Positions 1 through 13,628 of a stretch of 64,000 nucleotides of DNA are shown here, in pieces. Source of the DNA: Owenia fusiformis (taxonomy: Eukaryota; Annelida; Polychaeta; Sabellida; Oweniidae); the NCBI GenBank assembly GCA_903813345.2, contig CAIIXF020000012.1:14488932-14552931 (forward strand), in the 5' to 3' direction. A model generated the notes under the pieces. That model worked only from the letters and a program-made list of their open reading frames with translations, was not told the origin of the DNA and ran no database searches. Position 1 is the stretch's first letter. The number at the start of each line of letters is the position of its first letter. A program made the translations under genes and the position numbers.

Positions 1-1079
1 AGATATAGGGTGTCCGGAAAGTAAAGATACAAACACTCTAATTTTAAGAGATTTAGGTTTCTTGTAATGAAATTGCTACAGATTGTAGAGGAACCATATT
101 ACAATACATCTGCCAACTTTTATAACATACAGTCTAAACGTGTTAAAGTTACAGTTGTCATGGTTACGGTGGTGAGGGGTATGTGGAGCAGTTCCAGGAT
201 ATCACTAAATTGCGATAAATTGCTAAAATATAACCATTTGAAACAGTGCTTATTTTGGTATTTCCTATCAATGTTTTGTTTTGTTCAATATTGTATTCTT
301 GCTGCCATAGTATTCTCTTTAGTTTAATGATATCATTGATATATATCAGAACTATGTAATGTCACCAGTATAATCAAAGAAAAAGTATATGTGCTTAGGA
401 AAAGGGTCCCAGGATTAATAGAAGAGTCAACAGTCCACCTCCACAGTAAATGCACCAATTCACAAAGCAAAGAAAACAAATCTCACAATTGAATGTCTTA
501 ACATTGAACCTTTTTGTACAATGGTCAATATTTGGTCTGATAATGTCCCGTTGGACTTCTACATTAATGAATATCTTAAAGCAATATTTCTTAGAAGTTC
601 AACATGAAAATGAGATTCGGCTGGAAACCAATGTTAGCAGGAATCTTAGAGATGGGCAGCGGCGGTTTTGTCAGATCTTGGAATCACCAGTCAAAATGCA
701 CCAAGAATGTTAAGATAATGGTGGGAAATACATAATACCAGATACCAGAAGTAATGCCAAATGACTAAATAATGTTACAGTACTAATCCTTTTGCTGCTG
801 CGGTACATAATTTGATATATAATAGCAACAGATGACAAAGTGTCAAGATGATATGAACTGGAGAAAAGATTTATAAAACATAATTGTGACGCTGCTCCAC
901 ATACCCGCGACTCCTGTCACCATAACAACCATAACTTTTTTATTTTGAAACTATTTGTCATGATATTTGCAGGATAAATTGTTACAATGTCATTCTACAA
1001 TCTGTAGCAATTTCATCTCACAACAGGTAAATCTATTGAAATTAGAGCATTTGTATCTTTACTTTCCGGACACCCTGTA
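1..1079. mobile_element. Non-autonomous TIR element next to the zinc-finger exon
   Basis: The left end reads TAGGGTGTCCGGAAAGTAAA and the right end, near 1055-1079, is its inverted complement and finishes in ACACCCTGTA. The two ends pair over roughly 30 bases, with the left end lacking two bases. TA flanks and a CAGGGTG-type terminus resemble Tc1/mariner-like elements. The interior has no recognisable transposase; two short open frames (67-327, 450-713) look like chance. It sits in what is probably an intron just before the splice acceptor of the next exon. Two other elements here share the CAGGGTG terminus (11923-12250 and 27148-28205). Family assignment is inference. Confidence 0.7.
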
Positions 1080-1126
1080 AGTGACCATGAGATATTAATA
1101 ATCAATGGCATTTCTTCTTTTTTCAG

Positions 1127-4100
1127 ATACTCTCTACAACCATGAGTTTCAACACAAGCTGAATAAGCTCAAATGTGAACATTGCGGAAATGACTTCCTA
1201 TCTAAAGGTATATTAGATCGCCATCTAGAAACAAGCTATTCAGGGTTCGGAAACCTCTATCTTTGTGGTATTCGTAAGCAGAACTTGGAGAAAAAGACAC
1301 CAATCGTGTGTCCTGTTAGAAACTGTGGACTTCGGTGTGTACGAATCACTGTATTGAAGTCACATATCACCAGAAAACACTGTAAGCAAAGCTATGTGTG
1401 TGATTTGTGTGAACAAAGGTTTGTTTTTGAGAGTACAATGTTAGTACATAGAGAATCTCATGGAGTTTCAAAGCCGTTCAATTGCCAAAAATGTAATGCT
1501 TCCTTCCCAGTTTATCAACAGTACAAACTCCATATAAGGACGCACGTAGGTGAGAAAATACATACATGTGAATTATGTGGGCAACTTTTTCCAAGTGGCA
1601 AAACTTTGCTAAAACATAAAATCAATGAGCATACAAATGTTAGAAATTTTCTCAGATCCCCAAATCGTGATGTTTTTTCGAAAAAGGGTAGTCATGCTAT
1701 TAATTCTGACCTGATACAAAGTCAAGAGATATACCAATGTAACTTCTGTAAGAAAAGGTTTAAATCGGAGTATTTTCTAGGCTGTCACTTTAAAGATCAG
1801 CACAATAAGGGTAAGGTATTACATGCAAGGTACCAATGTGACACTTGTGGTGTAAGACTTAAGACCCATACTGGCTACATTTTGCATAGGAAAAATCACT
1901 ACAAATGCACGCTGTGTGGAAGTTCATTTGAATCAAACATTGGTCTTAATGTCCATATATATTACAGTCATAAAAAAGGACAATTGAAAATGAAAAAACA
2001 TTGTAATCAAGCAAATCAGAAAAAGTTCAGTTGTCCATTCGAATGTGCCAAAATTTATAAAACACAAATTGACCTTGACCTACATTTGGTGGAACACACT
2101 GGTCATAGGTCATTCACATGTGAGACATGTGCACAAACCTTTGATTCATATGCATCATTGATAGAGCATGACCACAATGTTGATGATTGTCTGTTAAATG
2201 CAGGAAAACACGATCAGAATGACTCAGAAGATGAAATCGATACTGAAGAACATGAACACATAGATTCAGAGGGTGTGGTAGATGCACGAAAAGATGATCA
2301 CAGAGACTTAGACAGTGTGGTAAATGCTGAAAAACATGATCAAAAAGACTCAAGGTCTGTTTTAAAAGCTGAAGAATGTGATCACATGAATGCTAAAGAA
2401 CTTGAACAAATAGACTCAGAGTGTGTGGTAAATGTGGAAAAACATGATAAAAAGGATGAAGATAGTGTCGTAGATGCAGAAAAACATGAAGATAATCTCA
2501 GACAGAATAATGTTGAAGAACAGCATGGAACATCATCCAACTATGATTTGAATAGTCAGGATAATTTGCATCAAGAACAACAAGCAGTGAGTGAAAATGC
2601 TGAAGCAGATGTTGAATGCCCAGCTGTACATGGTGAAGAAACTGAACAAGTTGATCATAAGGAAGAAGCTCCAGGTTCTGCCCCAAGAAACAATATTATG
2701 GAAGAAGCTGTTAGAATTGAGAAGTATAGACCAAGGCCTACACCCACACCAGATGCTTTGAAATACGGAAGAAAACCTGGAATTGGTAACTCAGATATTG
2801 TTCCCCATACATCAGTCAAACTACCTGAGTTACTTGTTTCAAAACACTTAGATCTAAAGCATCTTAAGCCTATCCCATTGCCACCGGGAGAGACAAAAAA
2901 GCCAGGAGAGACCTTCATACAAAAGGAAAACAAGACACCTGGGTTGGACATTGTACTAAGAAAGCCTATGGTTAAGTTAACTAGGATAAATCAATCTATC
3001 ATTGCACAATACAGTCCTAAAAAGCCAATCCAAGAAGTGTCAGATGAAGTTACTGTCATTGATGACATTAAAGTTGAAATTGATGATGAAGACCTTTCAA
3101 GTGCCAATACAGATGATGATGATGAGGACTATGAACCACCCATCAAGAAAAAAGTTATTAAATCCACAAGAGAAATGTCAAGGAGCGATAAGCCTTTACC
3201 AGATTGCTTGGTAACCTCAACCAACAAAAATGTTTTCACAATAAGAATACCAACAATATCCAAGAAAACAATTAAGCCATCATTGATACATATCAAAGGA
3301 AAGAATAAAATTATAACTTATCCAATCAGTCGCACTAATGCAGCTGAGCAAAACATACACATACCAAAGAGTCAAATATCAATGAACGAACCCCAAACCA
3401 TTTCAAAACATCAGAAATCAACCAATAAGCCGGTGGCAAAGAAATCAACAGCTAAGAACATTGTTATCACACAACTTGCCAAAAAAGCTAAGAAATCTAA
3501 AGAAAAGGCCAAAAGGCGTGAATCACCTGACTTAGATATCACCACTATCTCTGAGAAACACTCGCAATCATCAAAAGAGAAAATGAAAATATCTTTAGCA
3601 TTTCTCAAATCTCCAAAGAAATCTCCCAAAAAACTGAATGAGAATGTTACTTTCAAACATGTAGCTCGAAAATCAACTAGTAGAAATAATTGCTTTCCTG
3701 GAACTGGTAAGAACAGTCCCATTGCAAGTAAAAATTGTCCCTTTGAGGCAAGCCAGCAGTGTATTTGTCCCGGATGTAAGAAAAACTTCAGAGCAGCACG
3801 ATATGCAGCTCATAAAGATGTATGTCCTGACTTTTTGAAACAACAAATTGAAAAGTTGAAAGGTTCTCTTGAGAAGGCTAACAAAGGACAGTTTGTGTGC
3901 CCAACTTGTCTAAAGGTGTTTCCTACACCTGCTACATTAGAAACACATAAGGATGTTTGCCCAGAATTTTTGAAGCAGCAGATAGAAAAACTAAAAGGTT
4001 CTCTAAATAAAGCTAACCAAGGGCAATATGTATGTCCAGTATGTCATAAGACATTTGATACACCTGTCAAACTAGATAAGCACCAGAAAAATTGTTCTGA

Positions 4101-7100
4101 AATATCAGCATCTGAGACGGAAGAGAATTTGCCCTGTCATTTATGTGACAAAGTTTTCACAACAAAGGGTCGATATGACAAACATATTACATTATGTACC
4201 CAAGAGAAATTGTCCTGCCCCGTATGTGACCAAACATTCACTTCAAAGGTTCAGTGTGACAAACATGTTGCATTGTGTATGAAAGATGAGCTGTCCTGCC
4301 CAACATGCGACAAAATGTTCACTACAAAATCCCAGTATGAAAAACACACCAGATCATGTATGAACAACCATTTGTCTGGCTCCTTATGTGATCAGACTTT
4401 CAACACACAGGACCATAATGACCAACATTTTGCATCATGTACAGAAGATGAAAATATTGTGACATCAGCTACTGATAATCCTTTGACATGTAAAACTTGT
4501 AACAAGGTTTTCATGTATGAAAAATGGTATAATCGACACAAAGTTGCATGTTGCACTGATAATGGAACAGACACAGAATCATCAGAAACCTATAGACCAT
4601 TAAAGTGTAAGATATGTGGGAAAGTTTTTTCAACAGAGGGTTGGTATGAGAGACATGTTATTTCATGTACTAAAGAAAACAAAGGTAGAGAAGAGCCAGA
4701 AAGTAATAAACCTTGTACGACAGCATCTATGGAAACAGCAATGCCTGAAATTCAAGAAGAAAAACTAGTCTGCTCAACATGTGATATGGCTTTCACTGCA
4801 CAAGGACAGTATGACAAGCATGTTACATTGTGTATGAAAGACCAGTTGTCATGCCCCACGTGTGATAAAACGTTTACTACACATGGGCAATATGATAAAC
4901 ATGTTGAATCCTGTATGGAAGAGCAATTGGCCTGCTTAACATGTGAGAAAGTATTTACTTCCTGGGATCAGTATGAAAAACATAGCATAACTTGTACAAA
5001 TGATGACGATACTGAAATACCAGAGCAACGGACACAATGGACATGTAAAACTTGTGACAAGGTTTTTATGTTTGAAAAATGGTATAACAGGCATGTTGCA
5101 TATTGCCCAAATGCAGATATTAACACTGAAAGATCAGATATATATAGACATATGAAGTGTAAAAATTGTGATAAAGTGTTTTCCACAGAAGGTTGGTATG
5201 AAAGACATATATTATCATGTGTCTCCAAGGAAAAAGCCAGTTCTGATTCGTCTAAAAGCAATGATAGTGATACAACAGAAAAAATGATTTGCAAAGCTTG
5301 TGAGAAAGTTTTTACTGCAAAATGGAGGTATGACAGACACATTTTTTATTGTCCTAAGAAAAAGGTCCAGAGTGAATCATCAGAAACAAATAAGCCTACC
5401 GACCAAATGATTTGTAAAAATTGTGATAAAGTTTTTGCTGTAAAATGGTGGTATGAAAAACACATTTTAACATGTGTAGCCATTGGAAAGCAATTTTTAA
5501 CATGTCCAGTATGCCAAAAACAATTTCCTGGAAATTGTCTGAGTAATTTTGAAAGCCATCGTAAACTTTGTTCAGAAACTAAAACTTCTTCAAATAGGAA
5601 ACCAAGTGAATATGTGTGCAGTACTTGTGGTCGTGTATGCTATAGCATAGTTTGGTTCAACAAACATCGACAAACATGTGGCAATATAAAAGCTAGAGAG
5701 GAGATAAGTCATGATTATGAAATACAACAAACTAAAACTAGTACTGAAGCTGAAAAATATAAATCTTCCAGTCCTAATTGGGCTTTTTCAACTCAAAAGA
5801 AGTTGATTTGTCCTACATGTAAAGCCACCTTCACAAGTTATGGCAAGTTCTCCATGCATAGAAAACACTGCACCAATCCAATTAAAACATGCCCAATGTG
5901 CAATAAGGTATTCTCAGATCCTGATTGGTGGATTAAACATAGGGATGTGTGTGAAGGAATGATTATGAGTACCAGCAAGAATGGGCCTGCAAAAGCAAAG
6001 AAATCCACGAGTAGAAATGGCCCTTTGCCACATACTCAACATGCAAACTTAATATGTAAAACATGTAAAAAGGTATTTTCATCACAAGCATGGCTTGAAA
6101 AACATCTTGAAGCATGCAGAGACATAGAGGATGAGAAAAATCAGGATCTTTCATGTTCTACATGTGGAAAACGATTTTCAAATCATATATGGTACGACAA
6201 GCACACTAAAGCATGTCAAAATGAAAGTTGTGGCGAGGATGAAGCACTAACTTGTAAAGGGTGCAGTAAGGTGTTTTCTGCAGTTGGATGGTTTGATAAG
6301 CATCAAGGAATATGTCCTGGACTGATGAAAAATGCCCAACTTGTAACTAAAGCATTTACAGAGGGCCCTCAGCCGCATACATGCAAGTCATGTCAGAAAA
6401 CATTTGCTGTTCGAGGTTGGTATGAAAGACACATTGAAACATGTACATCGACATCAATACAAGCTAGACCCAATGAAAGTTGTCTAGAAGATGAAGTGCA
6501 ACGCTACAGCTGCCCGGGTTGTAAAAAATCATTTATACGATTTATGTGGTTTGAAACGCACAAGAAGAAATGTCCAGAAATGGCAAAATTGTTTGTTTGT
6601 CCAGGATGTAAGAAAGTTTTCAGAAGTAGGCAATGGTTTGAGAATCACCGTTTCAAATGCTCCAAATCTCTTGTTTTATCATCTGATCACACAAAGAACA
6701 AATCCCCTGTTAATGGTTTGGAGCCTCACTCCATGTTTACAGTCGTCAAAGTAGAGGAGGGTGATGGTAATATTTACGCTGAAATGCTAAAAAATGAAGA
6801 TGAACTAAATTCTGGATATTCAGACAGTGAATCAAAGCCAAATATAACAATAAAAGATGTCTACCAAATATCCGACTTTGGTCCCGAAAGTAATAAAAAG
6901 AAGAAACATTCTGATGAATACTTAGCAGGTCTTTATGGTATTGAGCCTTGTCGGGTACTTGTTAAACCTTTAATCAATATCGGTACTATTGCTAATACTA
7001 TAATATCTGCAGCAACAACTGTTCGTGTTAATAGCCCCAAAGCGAAATCAAATGTGGGAAGTGCTGTTGGGATAAGTGACATTGACAAAGAAGAAGGGAA

Positions 7101-8160
7101 TAAGACAGCGCTGATGGGTCACAATGAGACTGACTGGGCATCACTCATTGATAATATCTCAATCAGTTCTGTTAATGAATCTGATTGTGAAAAAGCAGTA
7201 CTTGGTTTATCATTGGATACTGACTCTGAAACAAAGGACAATACACCTGAAAGTATTAGTATAAATACTGTGAGTGGTATGAAGACTGACCACCAAAGCA
7301 CACAAGAATTGAAGCAACCATCTGTATGTAAAGACAATGCTGATCTATCACCACTTGATTCCATCAGTATATATGCTGTTACACATGATGACAAAAATAA
7401 AATAGAACATATTGATGGAAACAGTATCAGCAGTGAAAATGTTGATGGTGGCAAAACTACATCTCATGATACTAGTATAATTAAGATTATAGATGGCAAT
7501 CTTGAGACCACACACCAGCAACTAAATTCAATAAATATCAAGGGAGGTACCACAACTGAAGTGAATAAGATTAAAAATGATACACATGAAGCAAATATCA
7601 AGCCAATTAGGGAATTGAATTTTGACAACTTAAGAGGTATTCCAGAAAAGATGAAACCAGATGATGACAAAGTGAGTAAGATTGAAATAGATAAAACAAT
7701 TGAAGGTGATACACACAAATCTCTTAATGAGTTGGATGGTAAATATGCCTCAACTAAAGATCATAATAATGGCAATTTGGAAGAGAACCTAGCAGGAATG
7801 GAACAAGATGATGATATGTTTGAAACGGTGATGCCAGAAGACTCCATTATTGGTAACCCTGTACCAAACCTAGAAGATGATAATAACCTAGAAAAGGAGA
7901 ATGATTTGGCACTGGCTATTATAACAAAATCAGATAAAGAAATTCAGAATGAAATTGAAACAGTGAATGAACATGATCTACCATTTGATAATGGTATGCA
8001 CAAAAACATTCGAATTACCCATTCTTCTTCTGATCACTTACAAACCAAAATGCTAAATAACCCAACTGAATGTGAACCAGTATTTCTTAAGGAACCTGAA
8101 AGCACAATTTGTGGTAGTCGTGTAGACTCCATTGTGGCAAAAGATGATGCAGCACAGTAA
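1127..8160 (+). CDS. Giant zinc-finger protein with C2H2 and 26 tandem C2HC fingers (5' end outside window)
   Basis: This is one open frame of about 2,344 codons ending at TAA 8158-8160. The frame opens at an ATG at 1105, but that ATG lies inside a pyrimidine-rich stretch ending in TTTTTTCAG at 1126, a textbook splice acceptor. The true exon therefore probably starts at 1127 and earlier exons lie off the window. Numbering from 1105: residues 22-350 hold classical C2H2 fingers; 362-466 are acidic with a repeated His/Asp/Glu-rich unit; 530-880 are Lys/Ser-rich and probably disordered; about 887-1852 hold 26 fingers of the form C-x2-C-x11-12-H-x3-C. Many of those have Trp or Tyr before the final K/R-H. 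The tail is Ser/Asp/Glu-rich with repeated SIS motifs. Fingers 4-9 and 10-14 look like a duplicated block, and finger 7 has lost its first Cys. Nucleic acid or protein binding in the nucleus is likely from the family; the target is unknown and I recognise no named orthologue. Confidence 0.85.
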
Positions 8161-8364
8161 TATATAACGGCTATAATGACACATGTATTTGACTATAAGT
8201 ACATAAAAAAAAAAAATGATAAATTGAAGTTATAAAAGCCATCTGTAATCTGAATGTTCACAGACATCAATGTCATGAATCTTGAAAAGTGAAAAGGGTG
8301 AAGTATTCTTTATATGGGATATGCTTAAACAATTGGAGTAATTTAGGTTGGAATTGTCTATCAA

Positions 8365-9745
8365 ATCAAATATTGACCTGGAGCATTGCTAAATATTACA
8401 TGGCAATTAAATTGTGCAATTTACATGGTTTAACGTTGTCAAGGTTGATGAAATTGATTCAGAAAGAAAGACGCAAATCATATTATAAATTGTGTGTTTG
8501 TAACATCCATATTCACTTGGACCATTACTAAATATTACATGGTAATTAAATTGTGCAATTTACATGGTTTAACGTTGTCAAGGTTAAATTAATTGAATCA
8601 GAAAGAAAGAGGCAAATCATATTATAAATTGTGTGTTTGTAACATCCATATTCACTTGGACCATTACTAAATATTACATGGTAATTAAATTGTGCAATTT
8701 ACATGGTTTAACGTTGTCAAGGTTGATGAAATTGAATCAGAAAGAAAGACACAAATCATATTATAAATTGTGTGTTTGTAACATACATATTGACTTGGAC
8801 CATTACTAAATATTACATGGCAATTAATTTGTGCAATTTACATAGTTTAACGTTGTCAAGGTTGATGAAATTGAATCAGAAAGAAAGAGGCAAATCATAT
8901 AATAAATTGTGTGTTTGTAACATCCATATTCACTTGGACCATTTCTAAATCTGTAAATATTACATGGTAATTAAATTGTGCAATTTACATGGTTTAACCT
9001 TGTCAAGGTTGATGAAATTGAATCAGAAAGAAAGAGGCAAATCATATTATAAATTGTGTGTTTGTAACATCCATATTCACTTGGACCATTACTAAATATT
9101 ACATGGTAATTAAATTGTGCAATTCACATGGTTTAACGTTGTTAATGTTGATGAAATTGAATCAGAAAGAAAGACGCAAATCATATTATAAATTGTGTGT
9201 TTGTAACATCCATATTCACTTGGACCATTACTAAATATTACATGGTAATTAAATTGTGCAATTTACATGGTTTAACGTTGTCAAGGTTGATGAAATTGAA
9301 TCAGAAAGAAAGAGGCAAATCATATTATAAATTGTGTGTTTGTAACATCCATATTCACTTGGACCATTACTAAATATTACATGGTAATTAAATTGTGCAA
9401 TTTACATGGTTTAACATTGTCAAGGTTGATGAAATTGAATCAGAAAGAAAGACGCAAATCATATTATAAATTGTGTGTTTGTAACATACATATTGACTTG
9501 GACCATTACTAAATATTACATGGCAATTAATTTGTGCAATTATGAAATTGAATCAGAAAGAAAGAGGCAAATCATATTATAAATTGTGTGTTTGTAACAT
9601 CCATATTCACTTGGACCATTCTTAAATATTACATGGCAATTAAAATTGTGCAATTTACATGGTTTAACCTTCTCAATGTTGATGAAATTGAATCAGAAAG
9701 AAATAAGCAAATCTCATCACAAATTGTGTGTTTCAACTTACAAGG
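8365..9745. repeat. 139-bp minisatellite, about 10 copies, downstream of the zinc-finger gene
   Basis: The landmark TGTGTGTTTGTAACAT recurs at 8491, 8630, 8769, 8908, 9055, 9194, 9333, 9472 and 9595. The spacing is exactly 139 except for one 8-base insertion (near 8950) and one 16-base deletion (near 9540). Many copies are almost identical, pointing to recent expansion. It starts about 200 bases after the zinc-finger stop codon and may be transcribed as 3' UTR. Short open frames inside it are artefacts of the repeat. Confidence 0.93.
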
Positions 9746-10019
9746 TTTTTTACTGTCATTCAGAAGCTGTCCAGACCCTCAACAGTTTCACCTATTAACT
9801 AACAGCAATACATGTACAGTAAAACCTATGTATATTGAACATTTTGCAGAGAGGGTAATTTATACAGTAGTCAATAGGGTATGTAAGGATGAAGGGTGTC
9901 CACTGGAGACAAGTGTTCATTAGAAAGAGGTGTTCACAATGACAGGTCTTACTTTACTATGTTTTTGGGGTATTTAAGAAAAGTTAGTCTCTATTTGATA
10001 CATACTGTAGTTTTTATGT

Positions 10020-11190
10020 CACCATCAAAAGTGGTGACATATTTGTTTTAGTCTCCATTTCCTGTGACAACGGTTGGCAGGTGGTGGTTGGTGTTTGGTA
10101 ACAAATTCTAAAAACATCCAATAAATTAACAAACACTGACTTCAAATTTTTTCAAAAATCATCTACAAGTTCTCAGAAGTTCAAATCTGATTTGAGATTT
10201 GACCTTCAATGACCTTCTCAAAGTCAAAAAAGGTCAAAAAGGTATTTTTCACCTTGCTTCAAATTGACCAAAAGACCACGTGCAGTATGGCAAGTGATTT
10301 TAGACAGTCATATCTTTCACCATGAGTACTTTCTGGGCATACATACAGTGGTTTGTATTAAATCAAGTACCCATGATGATAAAAATATCAATTGAACGAT
10401 TCGAAAAATTATGAATAGGGACCCCATGTCAACATTTTTTTTCAAAATATTGAACCTATTTACTCAAAAGAGGATCTCCTTTTTCTGATTTTTATTGCAT
10501 GAAAAGATTATTCAACAAGGGGTCTAAAATATCTTCAAAAATATAATTGTATTGAAAGTCTAGTTTTGTAGATATCAATTTTCAATGATGTTCAAATGAT
10601 GCTGAAAACAATGGATAGCACGAGTTTTCCCTATGGGAAAATAACATGGGATATGTGGTTTTTAACTTTAACGCATTTCATAAGCCATCCCCTTTTCAGA
10701 AATTGTTCATATAGTGTAGAAGAAACTTTTGATATGTTTAAATTGAGAAAAGCAAGATCCTCTTTTTAGAAAATAAGCCTAACATTTTTTAGAAAGTGCC
10801 AGGGTGGGGCCCTAATCCATAATTTTTCAGAGAGTTGGATTGATATTTTACTATCATGTGGACTTCACTTGAAAGAAAACATATTGGTTTAATAAAAACT
10901 ATTGTTTTTATGGCAAGAAAGTACTCATGGTGAAAGATATGACTGTCTAAAATCACTTGCCATACTGCACATGGACCTTTGTTTTCAAAATCATCTACTA
11001 AGATCTCAGAAATTCAAATCTGATTTTTAGATTAAAGACTTGACGTTCTCAATGTGAAGAGGTCTTTTTTCAACTTGCTTCAAACTGACCAATTTTTTTA
11101 AACTGATTTTTCAAAATCATCTACAAGTTCAAATCTGACTAAGATTGAATTAATAGGAGCAATTGGGTGGTGACATTTTGTCATGTAATG
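10020..11190. mobile_element. Dispersed repeat R1 (GTCACC/GGTGAC ends), full-length copy
   Basis: The left edge contains TATGTCACCATCAAAAGTGG and the right edge GGTGGTGACATTTTGTCATG. The same ends and internal landmarks (a GGAGAC/GTCTCC box, a CCACC-rich stretch, repeated 'AAGGTCAAA' segments) occur in opposite orientation at 39838-40476. Shorter copies lie near 25240, 30768, 33950 and 44690. No protein is encoded. It is interrupted by a nested long inverted-repeat element (10271-10979). Confidence 0.65.
10271..10979. mobile_element. Long-TIR MITE nested in R1
   Basis: About 49 bases near 10285-10333 are the exact inverted complement of bases near 10917-10965 (ending CTTGCCATACTG). Pairing continues more loosely inward for some 200 bases per arm, so the element is a large imperfect foldback of roughly 700 bp. 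There is no coding capacity. A related tail occurs near 44940. Confidence 0.75.
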
Positions 11191-11920
11191 CCTTGTCTTT
11201 GGAGTTGTTATAAGACATAAAACTTGTAATTTCACTGCTCGGCATCAGAATATAGCTGTAACCATATGCCATTTAGTTTTGTTTCAATTTACAATAAGAA
11301 GTTCAATATGTATATTTTAATAAACAAAAAGTTCATAATGTACATGTGCCATGTATAATGGTTCTGATAATTCTTAAAAATGACAAATGATGTACACTTA
11401 CTTTAAGTTTTGTCTATTGAGTTTAAGATTATGTGGATATTAAAGATGATTCAGACTTCTACACTTAGGCCTACTCTGCATTTACATATAAGAAACTATG
11501 CTTTAATTTTACAGCTTTTAAAAAATGTTTTTTTTTTGTCTCAGTTGAATGTGTTTTATTATTTTGTTTATGTAAAATATTGCTGTATAGAAAGTAGTCA
11601 AAATTTGTTATTCAATTCACAGCCAAGATCTGTTGCCACACAATTGATTGGCTAAACATTGATTATGTATTTCATGGATTCTGTTTTATGTATTTTTTTT
11701 ATTTATATTGTACAATTTACATGTATAAATGTATTCAATAGTCATGTACCATGGTTATATTATTTTTGTAGTTTGATAATCCATGGATCTATATTCTGAA
11801 AGATGTAATTTTTATGAAGTTCATTTATTGAAGGTGATTTATTGAAAATTAATTTATTACAATTGGAGGGGATGGGGGGTTGAGCCAAACTTGTTATTTT
11901 TCATCATGGGTAATGACACT
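11191..11920. other. AT-rich intergenic sequence, no gene seen
   Basis: I see no supported exon. Several AATAAA-like motifs occur (for example near 11320) and could serve the zinc-finger transcript if its 3' UTR extends this far. That cannot be decided from sequence. Confidence 0.4.
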
Positions 11921-11922
11921 TA

Positions 11923-12250
11923 CAGGGTGGACCAAAAAACCAATACCCAAATTAAAGGATGAATATCATATGATATAACGTTAACCCATGCTATGTATTG
12001 TATAACATTTTAAAGATAAATCATCTTCTAACAATATGACACCATCTGATTGAAAAACTGTTGTTTTCATGTGGAGTTAGAGGCTAAAATTGACACCAGG
12101 GGTGTCATGAGCGACCAAAAATGATTCACTGTCAATTTCCCATTTTGATCCATCGAGGCATTACATACTGAAGGAATACACTGGTTAAACAGTATGGGAT
12201 TTCCAAATTGTGGAAAATTAAACTTGGGTATTGTTTTTTGGCCCACCCTG
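11923..12250. mobile_element. 328-bp TIR element with CAGGGTG ends and TA flanks
   Basis: The left end is CAGGGTGGACCAAAAAACCA. The right end is the inverted complement (GGCCCACCCTG) and the paired arms cover about 30 bases. Both ends are flanked by TA. There is no open frame. It is likely a Tc1/mariner-type MITE. Confidence 0.8.
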
Positions 12251-12252
12251 TA

Positions 12253-13282
12253 TATATGTCAGTCATTATCACCATAAAAATTTGTTAGCCCAGGGCTCAA
12301 ATGGGCCAGCCCTGAAATCCACTGGTTTTATCTGCTGATACAGATAGGATGACTTTCAGATGAATATAGGACTTTTGAGGTATTCATCTGGAATATTATT
12401 GATACAAAATTCTTCCATCAAATATTTAGATGCTATAAGTCCCTTGATCTGTCATTCTGTTGGTATTTGAAAATAAAAAAAAATCCTTCAAATGTCTCAA
12501 ATCTGTTACACCAAGAAACTTTTAAGAGTCCATACCAGATTATGATCGTATGTGTATTATATAATATTATCATAAAGTCATAATATTTATTTACATTTAA
12601 ATACATTGTTAAAGCTAGTTCCAGGAGTTTAAATCATGTCAGGCTTATTTATTTATGTATCTGTATAATCTAGTTCCCCTAAGCAATCTTAAACTATTGT
12701 TCTAAAAGAAGGAAGATTCCAAAATTATAAAGTCTTAGATTGGACAGAGTTTATGATTGCTTAACTAAAGTTATTAAGCCAAAAGTGTCATAAGAGGCAA
12801 TATATTATGTAGTCGCCATACTTACAGTATTATTATGCGTCTGTGCTAGCAGCAGATTGTAGATTAAGATTTTGTTAATAAAAATAAAATCCAAGTGTTG
12901 ATACCATTTAAGAAAAATCGTTGTTTTGTTAGAGTGTGATGGGAGTAGAGACTGCAATATCTACATGCACACTTCATACGTGGTTCCATGTTTCGCTATA
13001 AATTCTACTAAATGACTGCCTCATGGGAAGGTGTTAAAATGCATTTTCATTATTGACAATCAGTTTTAGTGTATCATATTTATTCAAAGAGAAATTAAAA
13101 AAATTTTTGTTGGTTTTAGAAATCAAACTTATCTGGATCTACAAATTAGTGACACAAAATATTGTAATATAATTATTTGACTTCACTTTATCTGCATATT
13201 GACAATCACCCTTTCAAAAAACTGTATCTAATTCAGACATCTAGGGAGTGTAAGGATGACATGGAGACTTGAAATCACAGCT
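12253..13282. other. AT-rich intergenic sequence, no gene seen
   Basis: No exon or structured repeat could be supported. Possible AATAAA signals lie near 12472 and 12876. This is the convergent gap between the zinc-finger gene (+) and ACOT8 (-). Confidence 0.4.
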
Positions 13283-13283
13283 A

Positions 13284-13518
13284 AGGCCAGTAGACTTTGA
13301 TTCTCTGTTTACCCATCTTTGTACACCCAGATTTTACAATACTCACACAAACCAAGTAAACGAAGATGTTGTTTGTTTACTGACATTGTTACGATATTTT
13401 AGGATTCAGATCCCTGTTGAAAAAGGTTTTGAGAGCACTGATTATTCTACCTCTAAATCAGATACATGTATACCAGTCAGAAAAATAAAACATACTTAAA
13501 ATCAAAGTCTACAGGCCT
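13284..13518. mobile_element. 235-bp TIR element
   Basis: The left end contains AGGCCAGTAGACTTTGATTC and the right end (13500-13518) contains the inverted complement, AATCAAAGTCTACAGGCCT. The open frame across it carries no recognisable domain. Confidence 0.6.
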
Positions 13519-13628
13519 GATGACTGGCTAGGATACAGACTGGACTTGACCTTTCATGAATCAACTTCATACTAATTTTCCAAAACGTTTGGTCATTGTC
13601 ATTGGTTCGAGATCCTAGTATGAAGCAC

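Noticed and set aside
1105-1126. ATG at 1105 as the true start of the zinc-finger protein
   Set aside because: The ATG is followed by GCATTTCTTCTTTTTTCAG, a typical polypyrimidine tract and acceptor, and the conserved finger region begins right after. The frame is more likely continued from an upstream exon.
8289-9923. Short frames in 8289-9923, and the array as a CRISPR-like locus
   Set aside because: The frames come from the 139-bp minisatellite. The repeats are contiguous with no unique spacers, and the genome is animal.
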